Below, in pieces: positions 36,301-46,500 of a DNA stretch of 64,000 nucleotides. Origin of the DNA: Larix sibirica (Eukaryota; Streptophyta; Pinopsida; Pinales; Pinaceae); the NCBI GenBank assembly GCA_004151065.3, contig NWUY0303637657.1, forward strand, positions 2,620-66,619, read 5' to 3'. Each line of letters opens with the position of its first letter. The first letter of the stretch is position 1. Both the position numbers and the translations under genes were made by a program. The notes under the pieces were generated by a model that made no database searches, was not told the DNA's origin, and saw nothing but the letters and a program-made list of their open reading frames with translations.

Positions 36301-36865
36301 TTGTATAGGCCATTTTCACTAACAAATATTGTCGGAGCCTGGATCCCCATTGAACCCACATTTAATCACCAGAAGAAATTGAGCCATGTTATCCACAAAC
36401 AATCAGGTCTATCCACACGTTCTAGCCTCACTAGCCTCACGGGGTGGGTCTTGCGTCGAGAAGGAAAAAATGCACTGGCTTGATAGGGATAAAGAAATGT
36501 CGTATGTGATGGCAGGTGGGAATTTTTGGGTGCTATCTATCGGCCACTAGTAAGCACGGGATATCCAGATATGAGCGGAGTGGCATATAAGTTGGATAAA
36601 ACGCGGGTTCACAGAGGAACCCGGAGCGGAATACCATAAAAAGATGAAGCTTTAGACACCCCATCCCCTGGGGGTGAGGTCTCGATAAGGTGGAAGGCAG
36701 GATAGGTATCTATAAGCAAGTAGGATAGGAGAGGTATATAGCAGTAAGATCGCAGCAAGTCTAGATCTCCCAGCGGCCAGTAAGGCGGCGGGATAAAATG
36801 CAGCCAGGTTGATCATAGGCCAACGGAACTAATCCAATCCAATGGGGAATAATCAACTGTGTAAG

Positions 36866-36932
36866 CTAACTCCGCATGTCCTGACCACATAATAAGACCA
36901 CGTCTCTCTCTTCATGTTCCACGTCGTAATGG
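36866..36932. repeat. CCACGTC repeat, copy A
   Basis: 'GCTAACTCCGC', 'GACCACATAATAAGACCACG' and 'TTCATGTTCCACGT' recur in order at 43,209-43,291. Confidence 0.75.
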
Positions 36933-37645
36933 GCTTATAAAATGGATATTTTTATCCTGAACTAGGCTATTTAATTAGCTTTCCCTAGGTGTTGGTTGAT
37001 TTACTGAATAATAGCATTTTAATACGTTTCACAGGAGGGTAATGGGCTCGCCACAATTGCTGCGATTAATGGTCTGGGCTGCATGGTAGGATGGATTTGA
37101 TTGATGGAGCCTTTTAGGCTGAGCGGGCTTTACGAAATCACCCCAGGCTTTACTTATTATAGATAATGAGAAATGGTAAATAGAATGGGGAAATAGAATA
37201 GGGAATGGGTTTGGTGGGCTACGCCGAAATAATGGCCGGAACTCTCAAGGCAGAGGGGCAGATAAAAAGCGTATAGGAAGGTACTCCCACTTAGGCAGGT
37301 AAGAGATGGATTATAACCAGAGAGAGGCCAGGTGAGGCAGATAAAAGAGCTTAGAGGGTGAGGCAGGGCATTTAAGGTACTTGGCAAAGTAAAAGAAGAA
37401 AAGGAAAGCAAGAATTCATGGGTAAGATGAAGGAAAAGTAATATCTTAGGAAGAAGGAAGTCTCTCTCTGAAATCGCTGTAAATAAAAGCTTGCTTTACT
37501 AGGAAGAATGTAACGTGGTCAGGCATGTAACGCGACGGAGAAGACCTTATCCTATTTCTCTTTTTTACGAGTCAATATATGCTTTCAAATCTTCGATTGA
37601 CTCACACCGAAAAGCGCGTTATTACATATATAGCGGCATTTTCCG
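36933..37645. other. No gene recognised
   Basis: The minus-strand Ser/Leu-rich frame 37,157-37,411 arises from a purine-rich tract. 'GTAACGTGGTCAGGCATGTA' at 37,509 is an inverted relative of the CCACGTC repeat at 36,866. Confidence 0.5.
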
Positions 37646-37987
37646 CTAAGCATCATAATAAGATAGCCTGCGGTGAACCTGCGGCTGCTGGATTGAACCC
37701 CTATAAACAGGATAAGATTGTAAAAGCCTAGAGAATACCTGACGACCGTATGATAACCGTAGTAGAGCTACCCTTATGCCCTCTCGCGGCCTTACGTTCT
37801 CCGCAATTGGCCTGACCCACCTGACCTCAACATGAACAACTGGGATTAAGAGATAGGGAAGACGGCAAGCAAGTCCATAAGCAATGTGTGGTCCTGGGAT
37901 ATCATCGTATTGACCCTTAGGGAGGATTCGGTTGGGATCGGAGACGAAATCAAGAAAGCATGGGGACACTAAGACGACATGGCTCAA
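37646..37987 (-). CDS. Unrecognised 113-codon open frame
   Basis: The longest anonymous open frame of the central region. It is rich in Arg, Val, Pro and Leu, with 'IPVVHVEVRWVRPIAENVRP' in the middle. The 3' part overlaps the rrn18-like tail fragment on the other strand, which argues against selection as protein. No family recognised. Confidence 0.15.
   Translation of the reverse strand: MSHVVLVSPCFLDFVSDPNRILPKGQYDDIPGPHIAYGLACRLPYLLIPVVHVEVRWVRPIAENVRPREGIRVALLRLSYGRQVFSRLLQSYPVYRGSIQQPQVHRRLSYYDA
37656..37702 (+). rRNA. Second rrn18 3'-end-like fragment (non-functional)
   Basis: 'AAGATAGCC', then 'GTGAACCTGCGGCTG', then 'GGATTGAA' in order match the terminal helix and tail of a mitochondrial SSU rRNA, with three extra bases (CTG) before GGATTGAA and one or two substitutions. 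The preceding bases 'CATCATAATA' could be a decayed 'AGTCGTAACA'. Nothing further upstream looks like rRNA, so this is at most a 45-bp tail fragment. It overlaps the 3' part of an anonymous minus-strand open frame (37,646-37,987). Confidence 0.45.
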
Positions 37988-38444
37988 TCAGATATGGCTC
38001 AATCAATTGGATTATTATTACCTGCTTACCTCTACTACTCCCGCTACTCCCGGAAAGTGCAATAACGCAAGAGGAGCTTAAGCCAAGGTTCCATATGACA
38101 GGCTTTGAAAGATATCAACCGAGACCTTATTCAATCTCCATTCAAATCATCATTGCCGGGACGGAGCTTAGTCCACGTCAACTCTATTTATTCTTAGTCC
38201 TCTTCCAAGCCAAGAGATCTTAGTGAATGACTCCCGTAACCATTCAAATCATTGACTCTCTTAGCCCATGCCTACTCTCTCTGTAGCCGAGATGTGATCT
38301 TAGTTCATTACTCCAAATTTGCCATCATTCATTTTGTTGAACTAGTCCCCTTAAGTTCCTACCATTAGCTGAGACACAATCTTAGTCCCTAAGAGAGACT
38401 GACTCTCTATCTCTGGAGCTCTGAGACAAAAAGCTTAATATATG

Positions 38445-38460
38445 ATTTCATATATGAAAT
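38445..38460. repeat. Perfect 16-bp palindrome
   Basis: 'ATTTCATATATGAAAT' is its own reverse complement. It is A+T-rich, and no gene adjoins it. Confidence 0.9.
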
Positions 38461-38737
38461 TAACGAAGTAAGCACATCGAGGCCCGGGCCACACAAAGAA
38501 GTCTTGCGGGGAGGTGCTTAATCTAATTATATAGCTATTATCACTATAGTAAAATATAGACTTTATTTTATATCTATGCAGATATATAAACTGGGAATTA
38601 AGAGATAGGACTAAGGACTGTGGGCCCCACTGGTGGAGTGAAACATGGAGGTCTCGACCAATCGCTGAGACAATGCTTTAGTTAGTAGGTCTGGACATAG
38701 AGAAGATCTGAAACAGCAACACGTTATAGCCCCCATT

Positions 38738-39336
38738 AGTAGATTGGGTCCCCTGGCTTCCCCATTGGATTTGTCCCGTAGAACGACCAGCAGTCAAAGC
38801 GGATAACCAGCACGACCAGAAGGAGGTAGGAGTATAAGGTGTCCAGCATTTCCCGGATCATTCTAATTAGCAGCATTTGAACCAGCAATCCCATCATCAG
38901 CAGTTGAACGAGCAGAACCGAAAGTAGTTGTTCCATCAGCACTACGACCAGCAGTTAAAGCATCAGCAGCGTCACCAATCGAACCAACATAATTACCATA
39001 AGCAGCAGTTGAAACGGGCGCAGTGGAAAGGGACATTTCCAGCAGAAGACCAGTTGAAGGAGCATTATTACAAGCATAAGTTCCCGGAGCACTAGGATTT
39101 CCAGCCCAAGCATAACCAGTAAAAGCATTACCAGCAGAACCGGAAGTAGTTCTAACACTTGTTTCAATGGAATTATTTCCAGCATTTCCATAAGCTGTTG
39201 AAGGAGCAAAATCCCAAGAAGAAGCAGCAGTTGAAATAGCTGAATTCCCAAGAGCAGTCGAAGCAGCATTCCTGGCAACACCAGTGTAACCAACATCAAT
39301 TGAAGTAGTCCAAAGAGCATTTTCATAAGCACCGGT
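38738..39336 (-). other. Three-base-periodic Ala/Ser/Thr/Gly/Asn-rich open frame
   Basis: On the minus strand from 39,332, one register is open for about 155 codons to a TAG near 38,872, and reads as Ala, Gly, Ser, Thr and Asn in short imperfect units such as 'NAASTALGNSAISTAASSW', 'STAYGNAGNN', 'SGSAGNAFTGYAWAGNPSAP' and 'SARSTADDGIAGSNAAN'. There is no ATG; a TAA stands three codons upstream (39,337-39,339). A second register is also open (125 codons, Leu/Met-rich, 39,332-38,955), so the pattern arises from DNA units of the type GCT-GGT-AAT-GCT. It continues less clearly to 38,738. A relative with 'ASSNAGIAGHSAALTADGTY' lies at 49,575-49,740. It may descend from a repetitive structural protein or from a pure DNA microsatellite-like expansion. 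Confidence 0.5.
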
Positions 39337-39339
39337 TTA

Positions 39340-40970
39340 ATCAGGATAATTCACGTCATCATTTGAATAAGCAGTTTCCGTAGGCGAAGGAGGAATCGAA
39401 AGGTTAAGTCACAACTCTCCATGTTGTTGTGTGAGGATTGGAATAAGCGTGGATTGGGCGGCCTCTTTGTGGAGGTGGACTTGGCTTTAAGGTTATGTAA
39501 TTAATTGTATAGCCACTTGTATGAAGAAGCATATGATCCTCAAATTGTAAATCAACGAACAGCATGTATTATCTCAACTGGTGAATGGCTTATTCCTTCT
39601 GTTGAACTGGGCTAAAGTTCTGGCAAAAGGGTCAAGTCTTTGAGATCTTGGCTCTAGCCCCTCCCATAATACTGGCTCGGTTATGACTCATCCAGCTACT
39701 TTCCTTCCTCAAACTCTTCATATCTCGGTTGGCTATTTGGGGAAGACTCCTCCTAATCAATATCTAAATCAATTGGTGCTGCTCTTTCTTGTAAATAGAA
39801 TATAATCTTCCTCAGTTGCGATCTAAGCATCATCCATCTCACCTAACGTGTCGTCTCTCCAGCCAGCAAGCTGTGTCAAGTTCATCGTCGTCAGTTCTCA
39901 ATAAATATGCGGGCTATATCTATATAGAAACGGGTAGCAATATAAATAGGGTATCAATCGAGGTATAAATAAAAGGTCGAAGGCATCAGTAAGTTAAATG
40001 AAGGCAGGTTGGAAGGTCGCAAAGGTTGCAAGTCGAAGTCTCATAGGTCCAGGTTAGTTGAGCGCAGCGTTCTGCCAAGCTCTTCGTAGGTCGGGTGGCA
40101 ACAATTGATAGACAGGTAGCTAGAGATCATATTTCAGGGATAGAAAGACGGGCAGCAATCAATAGATGGACAGCAAGAGGGCAGGTCACAAGGTCGAAGC
40201 AGGCGGGAAGGTCGAGATAAAAGCTCAGGCAGGTAGAATAAGTACTATGGCTCTTATATTGAACTTGGAACTATTTTTCACAGAATGGAGATTAACTAGA
40301 TTTATTCTTCTTTTCTTTTTAAAGAGCTTTTTCTGTGGATGTGGCTACGTATTGGAACGTGAGATTAAGAATTATGTGGACGTGAGATTGGAAGTGATGA
40401 GGACGCTTTTCTCGTAATCTGGGGCAGTGTTTGGTGGGAACGCCTCTATTGGAAGATGTGGCATTAGGTAACGCCCTTCTCAGAAGACTCATTAGTATAA
40501 AATCCAATCCAATCAGTTTATTGTAACTCGATCTAAAGGCTCGTAAGTAACGACCATGTCATCTTCCTGTCTTTAGTCAAGTATGTCTTCAAGTATGCCA
40601 GCTCAAGTATGCCATTCGAGGTAGACCCTAGTGTTTCGTGGTTTTTTTGGGGTAAGACTGGTCAATTTGAGAGTGATAACCCGGCCTTATCTATCTATTC
40701 TTTGGCCCTATACGCCCCCTCCCTTTTTTCGAGCTTCTTCCCTGCGTACCTCGCCCCCCCCCATCCACCCCAGCTAGCCCTATTATGCCTACCAGCCATC
40801 CCTAGTTTCAGAGATAAATAATAATCCAATTCGTACACCGCTAAATCTCGGACCCTCTCTTCTGATCCTAGCTTGCAGCTCGATATATTTACCACCGGGA
40901 GGGCGAGGGACGGAGTGAGGTTAATAGCAAGAGTGGCTACCCACCCTACTACAATGAATTCATCAGTTTT
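39340..40970. other. Repeat mosaic, no gene recognised
   Basis: Recurrent 'GGTCGAAGGC', 'GGTTGGAAGGTCGCAAAGG' and 'GGGAAGGTCGAG' at 39,975-40,220 form a degenerate short array. 'GGAACGCCTCTATTGGAAGA' at 40,438 resembles 'GGTAACGCCTTTCTCGGAAG' at 45,717. Confidence 0.5.
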
Positions 40971-40973
40971 TCT

Positions 40974-41080
40974 CGAACGCCTGTGAATGCTGTATCAAAG
41001 CTAAGCTAAGATAAGGCGTGTAATAAGAAGGTTAAGCAGTGTATCTATCCAGTGGTGTTGTGGTGGGCAGTAATAAAGGA
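40974..41080. repeat. GCCTGTGAATGCTGTATC repeat, copy A
   Basis: 'GAACGCCTGTGAATGCTGTA', 'AAGGCGTGTAATAAGAAGG' and 'AGCAGTGTATC' are colinear with 51,985-52,070. It begins a longer stretch (to about 41,640) of GGTAAGG/AGGTCTAG phrases. Confidence 0.85.
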
Positions 41081-41980
41081 AGGGTAAGCTTGTTCAATCC
41101 CGTCCGTAAGCGCGATTCATAAATAAAGTGGGGGAGACTAGGGTCTAGATCTTCAGGTGGGTAGCAGGTTGGGTAACAAGGGAAGGTAAGGTAAAGGGTT
41201 CATAGCCATAGTATTTCCTCCTCTCCTAAGTAATTTCATAAAGGGAAGGTGGGTGGTATAGGGCAACAAGTAGTTAGGAAACACAGAGGTTAAGGAGCGT
41301 AGCGGGTAAGGTTGTTGTTTTATGCCATCAAATCCAAATCTAGGATATATAGTAGGTTGGTCTCTCCTAAGGGATTCAATTCTAAAGTGGTCCCAGCTAG
41401 GGCTAACAGGTCCAGGTATTTTGGTTGGTAGAGTTATAGCTGTTGGTTAAAGGTAAATAGTCATAGTGCCATACCTCCTTAAAATGAAAGGGGTAGGGAG
41501 TCCTCCTGGCCAGTGGGTTATAATTACTAAATCAATGTTTGAGGCTTGGCCGGAATAGTCTGGTACCAAGCAGATTTAAGCAAGTGTGATTCCAATGAAT
41601 GCAGTCTGTCTGGAAGCTCATCCAAAAGCAAGCTAGCTCTCTCTTCTATTTAAACAGAGATAAACCCGGCCCCACACACCCAAATAAGTAACATGGGAGA
41701 TGGTGTGAATCCAAGTGAGCAATTTCTTTAGAGATTGATTTAAACCAATACTTTTCAATATCTTTTCAAATATATACCTCTTTGAAACACCTCATTCACC
41801 ATCCCACAACCTGAGTTGCACAGACGGATAAAAAAACCGTCATCCCAACACATACATATGTTCACCCATATCGTTAATTTAGCAGTTCAACCGTCGCCAG
41901 CCCAGCGAGTACACTGATGCGCATGGATTTAGATATTTTCTTATTTCATTGACAAATATACTATAATCCCGAGACAGGGC
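41081..41980. other. GGTAAGG/AGGTCTAG repeat mosaic
   Basis: Contains 'GGGTCTAGATCTTCAGGTGG' and 'GTAGCAGGTTGGGTAACAAG', which recur in altered order at 47,280-47,345 and 48,200-48,260. Confidence 0.55.
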
Positions 41981-42171
41981 TATGTATGTGCAGTGAACAA
42001 CGAGTGCAGTGAACGAGCACCGGGACACGGGGTGCACAGAATAACCCCATAGGACGGGGTGGACGCTTCGAAGGAGGCTGTGAAAGTATTTTGGCATTTA
42101 TTATATATTTTGCTACAGAGTACTTTTTTTATTATTATTTCTGTGTGATGGTGGGTCTCTCTTATCTCAAA

Positions 42172-42190
42172 ACGTCTCCATGGCGATATC
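42172..42190 (+). repeat. ACGTCTCCATGGCGATATC motif
   Basis: These 19 bases are identical to 60,189-60,207 in the large array; an isolated outlier of the same family. Confidence 0.9.
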
Positions 42191-42481
42191 GTGAGGTCTC
42201 CACGGGATGTTCCCTCCATGTAGTGCATGGTTCAAAGTGTATGTCCAGTTGAAGCGGGGGTGACCATCAATATTGCTAGCCTAGATATTCAGGGGGGGGT
42301 ACACCAGACAACTGCCATCTACAGGTAGGCTGGGGTGGGACAACTACGGACGGATCAATTAAGAAGACACAACCTCGAGCGTGTTGATCAAGTGCACGGA
42401 TAACCATTGGAGTATTACACAGATACAGGACAAGATCGGCTAGACGGGGAGGAAACGGAAGTTAATAAGGAAAAACTTGTG

Positions 42482-43090
42482 AGTTTGAGCTGGTGCTAAA
42501 CTGCTTATCGTGTTTTTATATGCACATATATAATGCAATCATTTGAACTAGACTTTGTAAAATCATCCCTATACCTTCCAGCCTATCATTCCCTTGAGAC
42601 CTTACACTCAGCCTTCCTTGGGCGGGACCTTCTTTGACCTTACAATCATCGGTAAAGCCATAAACTGCGCCTTTTTGGAAACCGCATGGGACCTGAAACT
42701 CCATACTGACTTGGTACATCTATTTTGAAACTACTACTTAGGACCATACTTACCCTACTAGGACCTTCTTCCTTTTGATCTTATAATCCGGAGGAACTAG
42801 CCCTTTCAAACTACTAAATACTGACACTTTTGTGGGACTAGCCTTTGACCCTATGCCTCAGACCTCTTTGGAAACAGCCTGACACTTCTCAGCCTTGGGA
42901 ACCTTCCTTGATAATACTTTTTCACCTATGCTTTATAACTCCTCCCTGGGAACCTATGCCCTACTGCTTTGGGAATTAGGTTTTTGGATTAGCCCTTGGA
43001 ACCTCCTTGTGGGAACTAAAACTCCTTTGGACTAGCCCTTGGAAATCATATTTTGGTGGGAATAGACTTTGAACCTATGTCTCTGACCTC
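42482..43090. repeat. Diverged repeat, copy B, with GGGAACTAGCC quasi-tandem tail
   Basis: Colinear with 24,918-25,052: shared blocks include 'TTTGAGCTGGTGCT', 'AATCATTTGAACTAGACTT' and 'CCTTCCAGCCTATCA'. The tail has at least eight variants of 'TTGGGAACC...CCTTTGGA...TAGCC', a locally amplified short unit that differs in detail from copy A. Confidence 0.85.
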
Positions 43091-43208
43091 AGCGGTTATT
43101 GCATTATATATGTTCTTATTCACTAATGGGCTCAGCGACTTCTAAAAACAGGTGCTATTATATAGAATATATAACTACTAGCTATGTGATATTGTATATG
43201 GAATATGG

Positions 43209-43291
43209 TAAGCTAACTCGCGCTATGTTATCACCACGTCGGGATCACCACGTAATAATGGCCACGTCTTTATGTTCCACGTATATGTCCA
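43209..43291. repeat. CCACGTC repeat, copy B
   Basis: 'GCTAACTCGCGC', then 'CACCACGTAATAATGGCCAC' and 'TTTATGTTCCACGTATATG'. It contains one extra CACCACGTCGGGAT unit compared with 36,866-36,932. Confidence 0.75.
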
Positions 43292-43636
43292 GGCCTATTC
43301 AAGTTCGACGGCATCCCGGAATGAATCACTCACAAACGTGCTAACTCACCTGATTGTGTAAACCTATAATTGTTTACCTTCAATGTAAAGCTCCTCCATT
43401 GGGAAAATCACCTCTGTTCTTGGCCAGCGTAAGCTCACACAATGTATCCAGTGTCTCGTCTATGTGGCGGGTTCCTTGCGGGTATCGAGAGCGGTACTAA
43501 TCCATCCTGGATCAAGCGTTAGCAGTACTAATCATGGGGGAAAATGTTAGCAATAAATAAACCATAATGAATGGGGCGTATGAAAGAATGAGTATGGGTA
43601 GAATGCATTAATGGGTGAATGCGGTCTAACTGTAAA

Positions 43637-43673
43637 TGCATGGATGCATGGATGGATGCGTGGATGGATGCAG
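43637..43673. repeat. ATGG/ATGC microsatellite
   Basis: 'GCATGGATGCATGGATGG' followed by 'ATGCGTGGATGGATGC'. It produces a spurious His/Ser-rich minus-strand frame. Confidence 0.9.
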
Positions 43674-43869
43674 TAATGGAGGGGTAGGGACACGGATTCA
43701 AAGTGAGTTTGTCAAGTGAGTGGTCACCAACGATTAGGGGTGATTTATTTGATGGATTGATTAAAGCGATGGGCAACATAGTGGTGTGAGGTGGAGCGCT
43801 CTAACATAAGGATAAAATTTGCACGAAAGCCGGCATGGATATTAGAAACTATTAATACACTAAGAGCCA

Positions 43870-44115
43870 CTACCTCATTCCTGGACATGGTGTATTGAGA
43901 ACTGTTAACGCACATAGAATTGCTTCCTGTGCACGTCGAGCTGGTAACGCACATAGAATGACACCTTGATTTCTGGGCACGTGGTTTTCAAACTGGTAGC
44001 GTATAACTACATCAAAATGGCACCATAAAATGGGTAATGCACAATAAGCATAACTTCCTCCTTCCAGGCATGGTAAATCGGAAACAGGTAGAGTATAACA
44101 ACTCCTTTTGTGTAC
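43870..44115. repeat. Degenerate 45-50 bp tandem repeat (GGTAACGCACATAGAAT)
   Basis: Five units can be followed: 'CTGGACATGGTG...AACGCACATAGAAT' (43,880), 'CTGTGCACGTCG...AACGCACATAGAAT' (43,928), 'CTGGGCACGTGG' (43,976), a weaker one at about 44,025 and 'CCAGGCATGG' (44,074). A related GTGCAGTGAAC/GGACACGGGGTGC stretch is at 41,980-42,060. Confidence 0.7.
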
Positions 44116-45437
44116 GGGGGATCTACGACAGGTCACGTACTCACTGTCAATACATATAAATGTTCTTGCCTTACATTCTATAATTAAACTAAATCTATTA
44201 GAATATCCACAACGATGAACCTTGACTATTGAGCATAAGTTCCATACTTAGCCTAGCCTTGAACGAAAAAGAAGCCGGTTTTTTACGGTATAGAAATTAG
44301 CTTTCTTTCAACTTTTTGACCTAATAAGGTAATAACCCTAGAAGGGTAATAGCATTAGTTCATGTCAATTAGCCCTAATGTAATAGCTCTAGTCTTAGCA
44401 TTAGTCTGGACTGCCTATGTACTTGTATTGAATGAAAGCCATATTTCGTAAACAAAGTAGAGTAAGGCCTTGTAACTTGCCTACAGTAATAGCTTAAAAG
44501 TCTTAGTAACTTGCCCCAAGGTCTTAGTTAGCGAGAGACTGCCAGCGGAATTCGTTTATATTACGATGCACAAAATTCCTTTTATATTCAATATTACGAT
44601 GCACCTTCTTAGTCCCTTCTGTTGTGAACATGTGGACCTTATCCATTGGTATGGTTTGAATGGGTATCCAGTGGTGAACTTATATATTGTCTGTAGAGTA
44701 AGGTTGTCCCATACAGTAAAAACTATTATAGCTGTAGTATAATTAGCCTTAGTAAGTTCCTTAGCAAGCGGTACTAGCCATAAGGTAAGTATAGAAGTGT
44801 AGTCCCACTTGTCACCATAGATATAAAAAGATAGCTTCATAGAGTGAACGAATAAGTCTTAGGTAAGGTATATAGTCTTAAGAAACACAGTGGACTAGCT
44901 CCCGTCTTAGCCCTATCTATGGACTGCCCAATGGACACTCTTTTTTATTAAGACACTAGGTGGCTGTTGACTTCTGGCATCTGTGTGGGATTAATTGGTG
45001 GGCTCTTTGGGTAAGTTTGATTCTTCCAGCTTCCTCAATCAATATCGTCTGTTGGTAGGCTCAATTGGGTATGCTCATTATGTAAACAACATGCTCAATG
45101 TATTAAGTTATTGCCTACGCCGAACTTGGTAGGAGGCCATCGATCAATCACAATATCTGAGAATATCAGCTCTGGTGGTAACTTGCTTGGCTGCAATGTG
45201 TGAGTTTGGGAGCAAAAAACCTAAGAACCCCCCAACCCTTTGTTCTTATTATTGCATTATATATGTAATTATACGACAATCAGCTAAGTTCTCATGTTGC
45301 ACCATCATTCGCACTCTGCTCCTCCTTCCTTTAATTTCATTGCATTTAAACGCCTGATCACCACCCATGCTCAGCTGCTCAAATTGAATATTAACGTAAG
45401 TAACAGCATGAATGGTTTATGCCTAATGGCTTATTTT
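44116..45437. other. Degenerate AGTCTTAG-type repeats, no gene recognised
   Basis: Between 44,330 and 44,900 variants of 'AATAGCTCTAGTCTTAGC', 'AAGTCTTAGTAACTTGCC' and 'TATTACGATGCAC' recur (the last at 44,561 and 44,592). Confidence 0.5.
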
Positions 45438-45540
45438 GTTGGGCTTGGCCGGCTAAAGGTTGGAGGTGAATGGCTTAAGGTGGGAGGCTCCTGGTGAGAG
45501 GCTTCTGACCCTTGGTAAAAGGTTGAAAGCTGAAAGTTTC
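45438..45540. repeat. GGCTAAAGGTT repeat, copy B
   Basis: 'TTGTTGGGCTTGG', 'GGCTAAAGGTTGGAGG', 'GGCTTAAGGTGGGAGGCTCC' and 'GAGGCTTCTG': an expanded relative of 31,730-31,828 with an extra internal unit. Confidence 0.65.
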
Positions 45541-46351
45541 TTTTCAAAGATGTTGTCCATCAAAAGAAGGAGGGCAAGGCAAATTTTGGTAATATATATA
45601 TAATATATATTTGCAAGTATGAGGCTAATCTATGTCTATGCACTTAGTTCCATGGTTAGAAAGAGGTGGAAGGTTCAAGGGAGGGTTGAGGAATAAGAAG
45701 TTGCCTGCTTCCGTTGGTAACGCCTTTCTCGGAAGATGTAATCAAGGGGATAAAGTCTGATCAATCAATGCCTCTCTTGTAAGTTGTTTAACCGTCCGCC
45801 TGTTGTTTCCCGGTGTTGGCAGGTGGGGCTGGTATCTCTGCAGGTGTGTGATTCAGATATTTGTCCAGGATGGGGGGGGACGATATCACCTACACACTGG
45901 ACATGAAATAGTAGTACCGGCAGTGGATAACCACCGCTTACTTGGGGGGTCGACGACCAGCAGCATCGAACCTGGATCTAGTAGTAGTGACAAAGAATCC
46001 TGGGTGGGGCATCACTCACTGGTGTTTTTATTGGAATAGCGCTAGTGGAATTAGATCCGGGAAGCTACATGTTTTAAGGTGCACCTCTTCGGAACCTTAA
46101 TGACCCACTCACTGGCCTCAATCACCTCATTACATAAACTAAACCTAACCTGATAGTGGTTATAGTGCCAACCCCTAACGGTTGTGGAACCTCATATAGT
46201 ATGTTAGATTGGACCTGGACAAGTTCAACGTCTATATCGGGTTTCATATATGGAGAACAACCTGACATGGCTATTATAGATAAAACATTCTGAAATGATA
46301 TAGTTTTTTCTTATCATTATTGCAACAATTGGAACTCAAGTGGATTCGATG
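45541..46351. other. No gene recognised
   Basis: The 78-codon frame at 45,803-46,039 is unidentified; TA runs at 45,590-45,608. Confidence 0.5.
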
Positions 46352-46500
46352 TAACGCCCGATGGATATCCTCCCACGGACTCATATGCTGCAAGTTACTA
46401 CCGATGCATCTCCCACGAACTAATGGGCTAATGCTGCACATTACAAACAGTGAGTGGTGGCTATCCCACGGACTAATGCTGGACGTTACCGAGCCACAGA
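46352..46500. repeat. Degenerate tandem repeat TCCCACGGACTAATGCTG
   Basis: 'TCCCACGGAC' at 46,371 and 46,464 and 'TCCCACGAAC' at 46,411, each followed by ...ATGCTG-CA/GA-GTTAC. Unit about 40-55 bp, three copies. Confidence 0.8.

Noticed and set aside
38955-39332. 125-codon Leu/Met-rich minus-strand frame as a membrane protein
   Set aside because: It is the shifted register of the Ala/Ser/Thr/Gly/Asn repeat; GCT-type units read one base off give CTG/TTG.
43528-43779. His/Ser repeat frame on the minus strand
   Set aside because: Produced by the ATGG microsatellite at 43,637-43,673.
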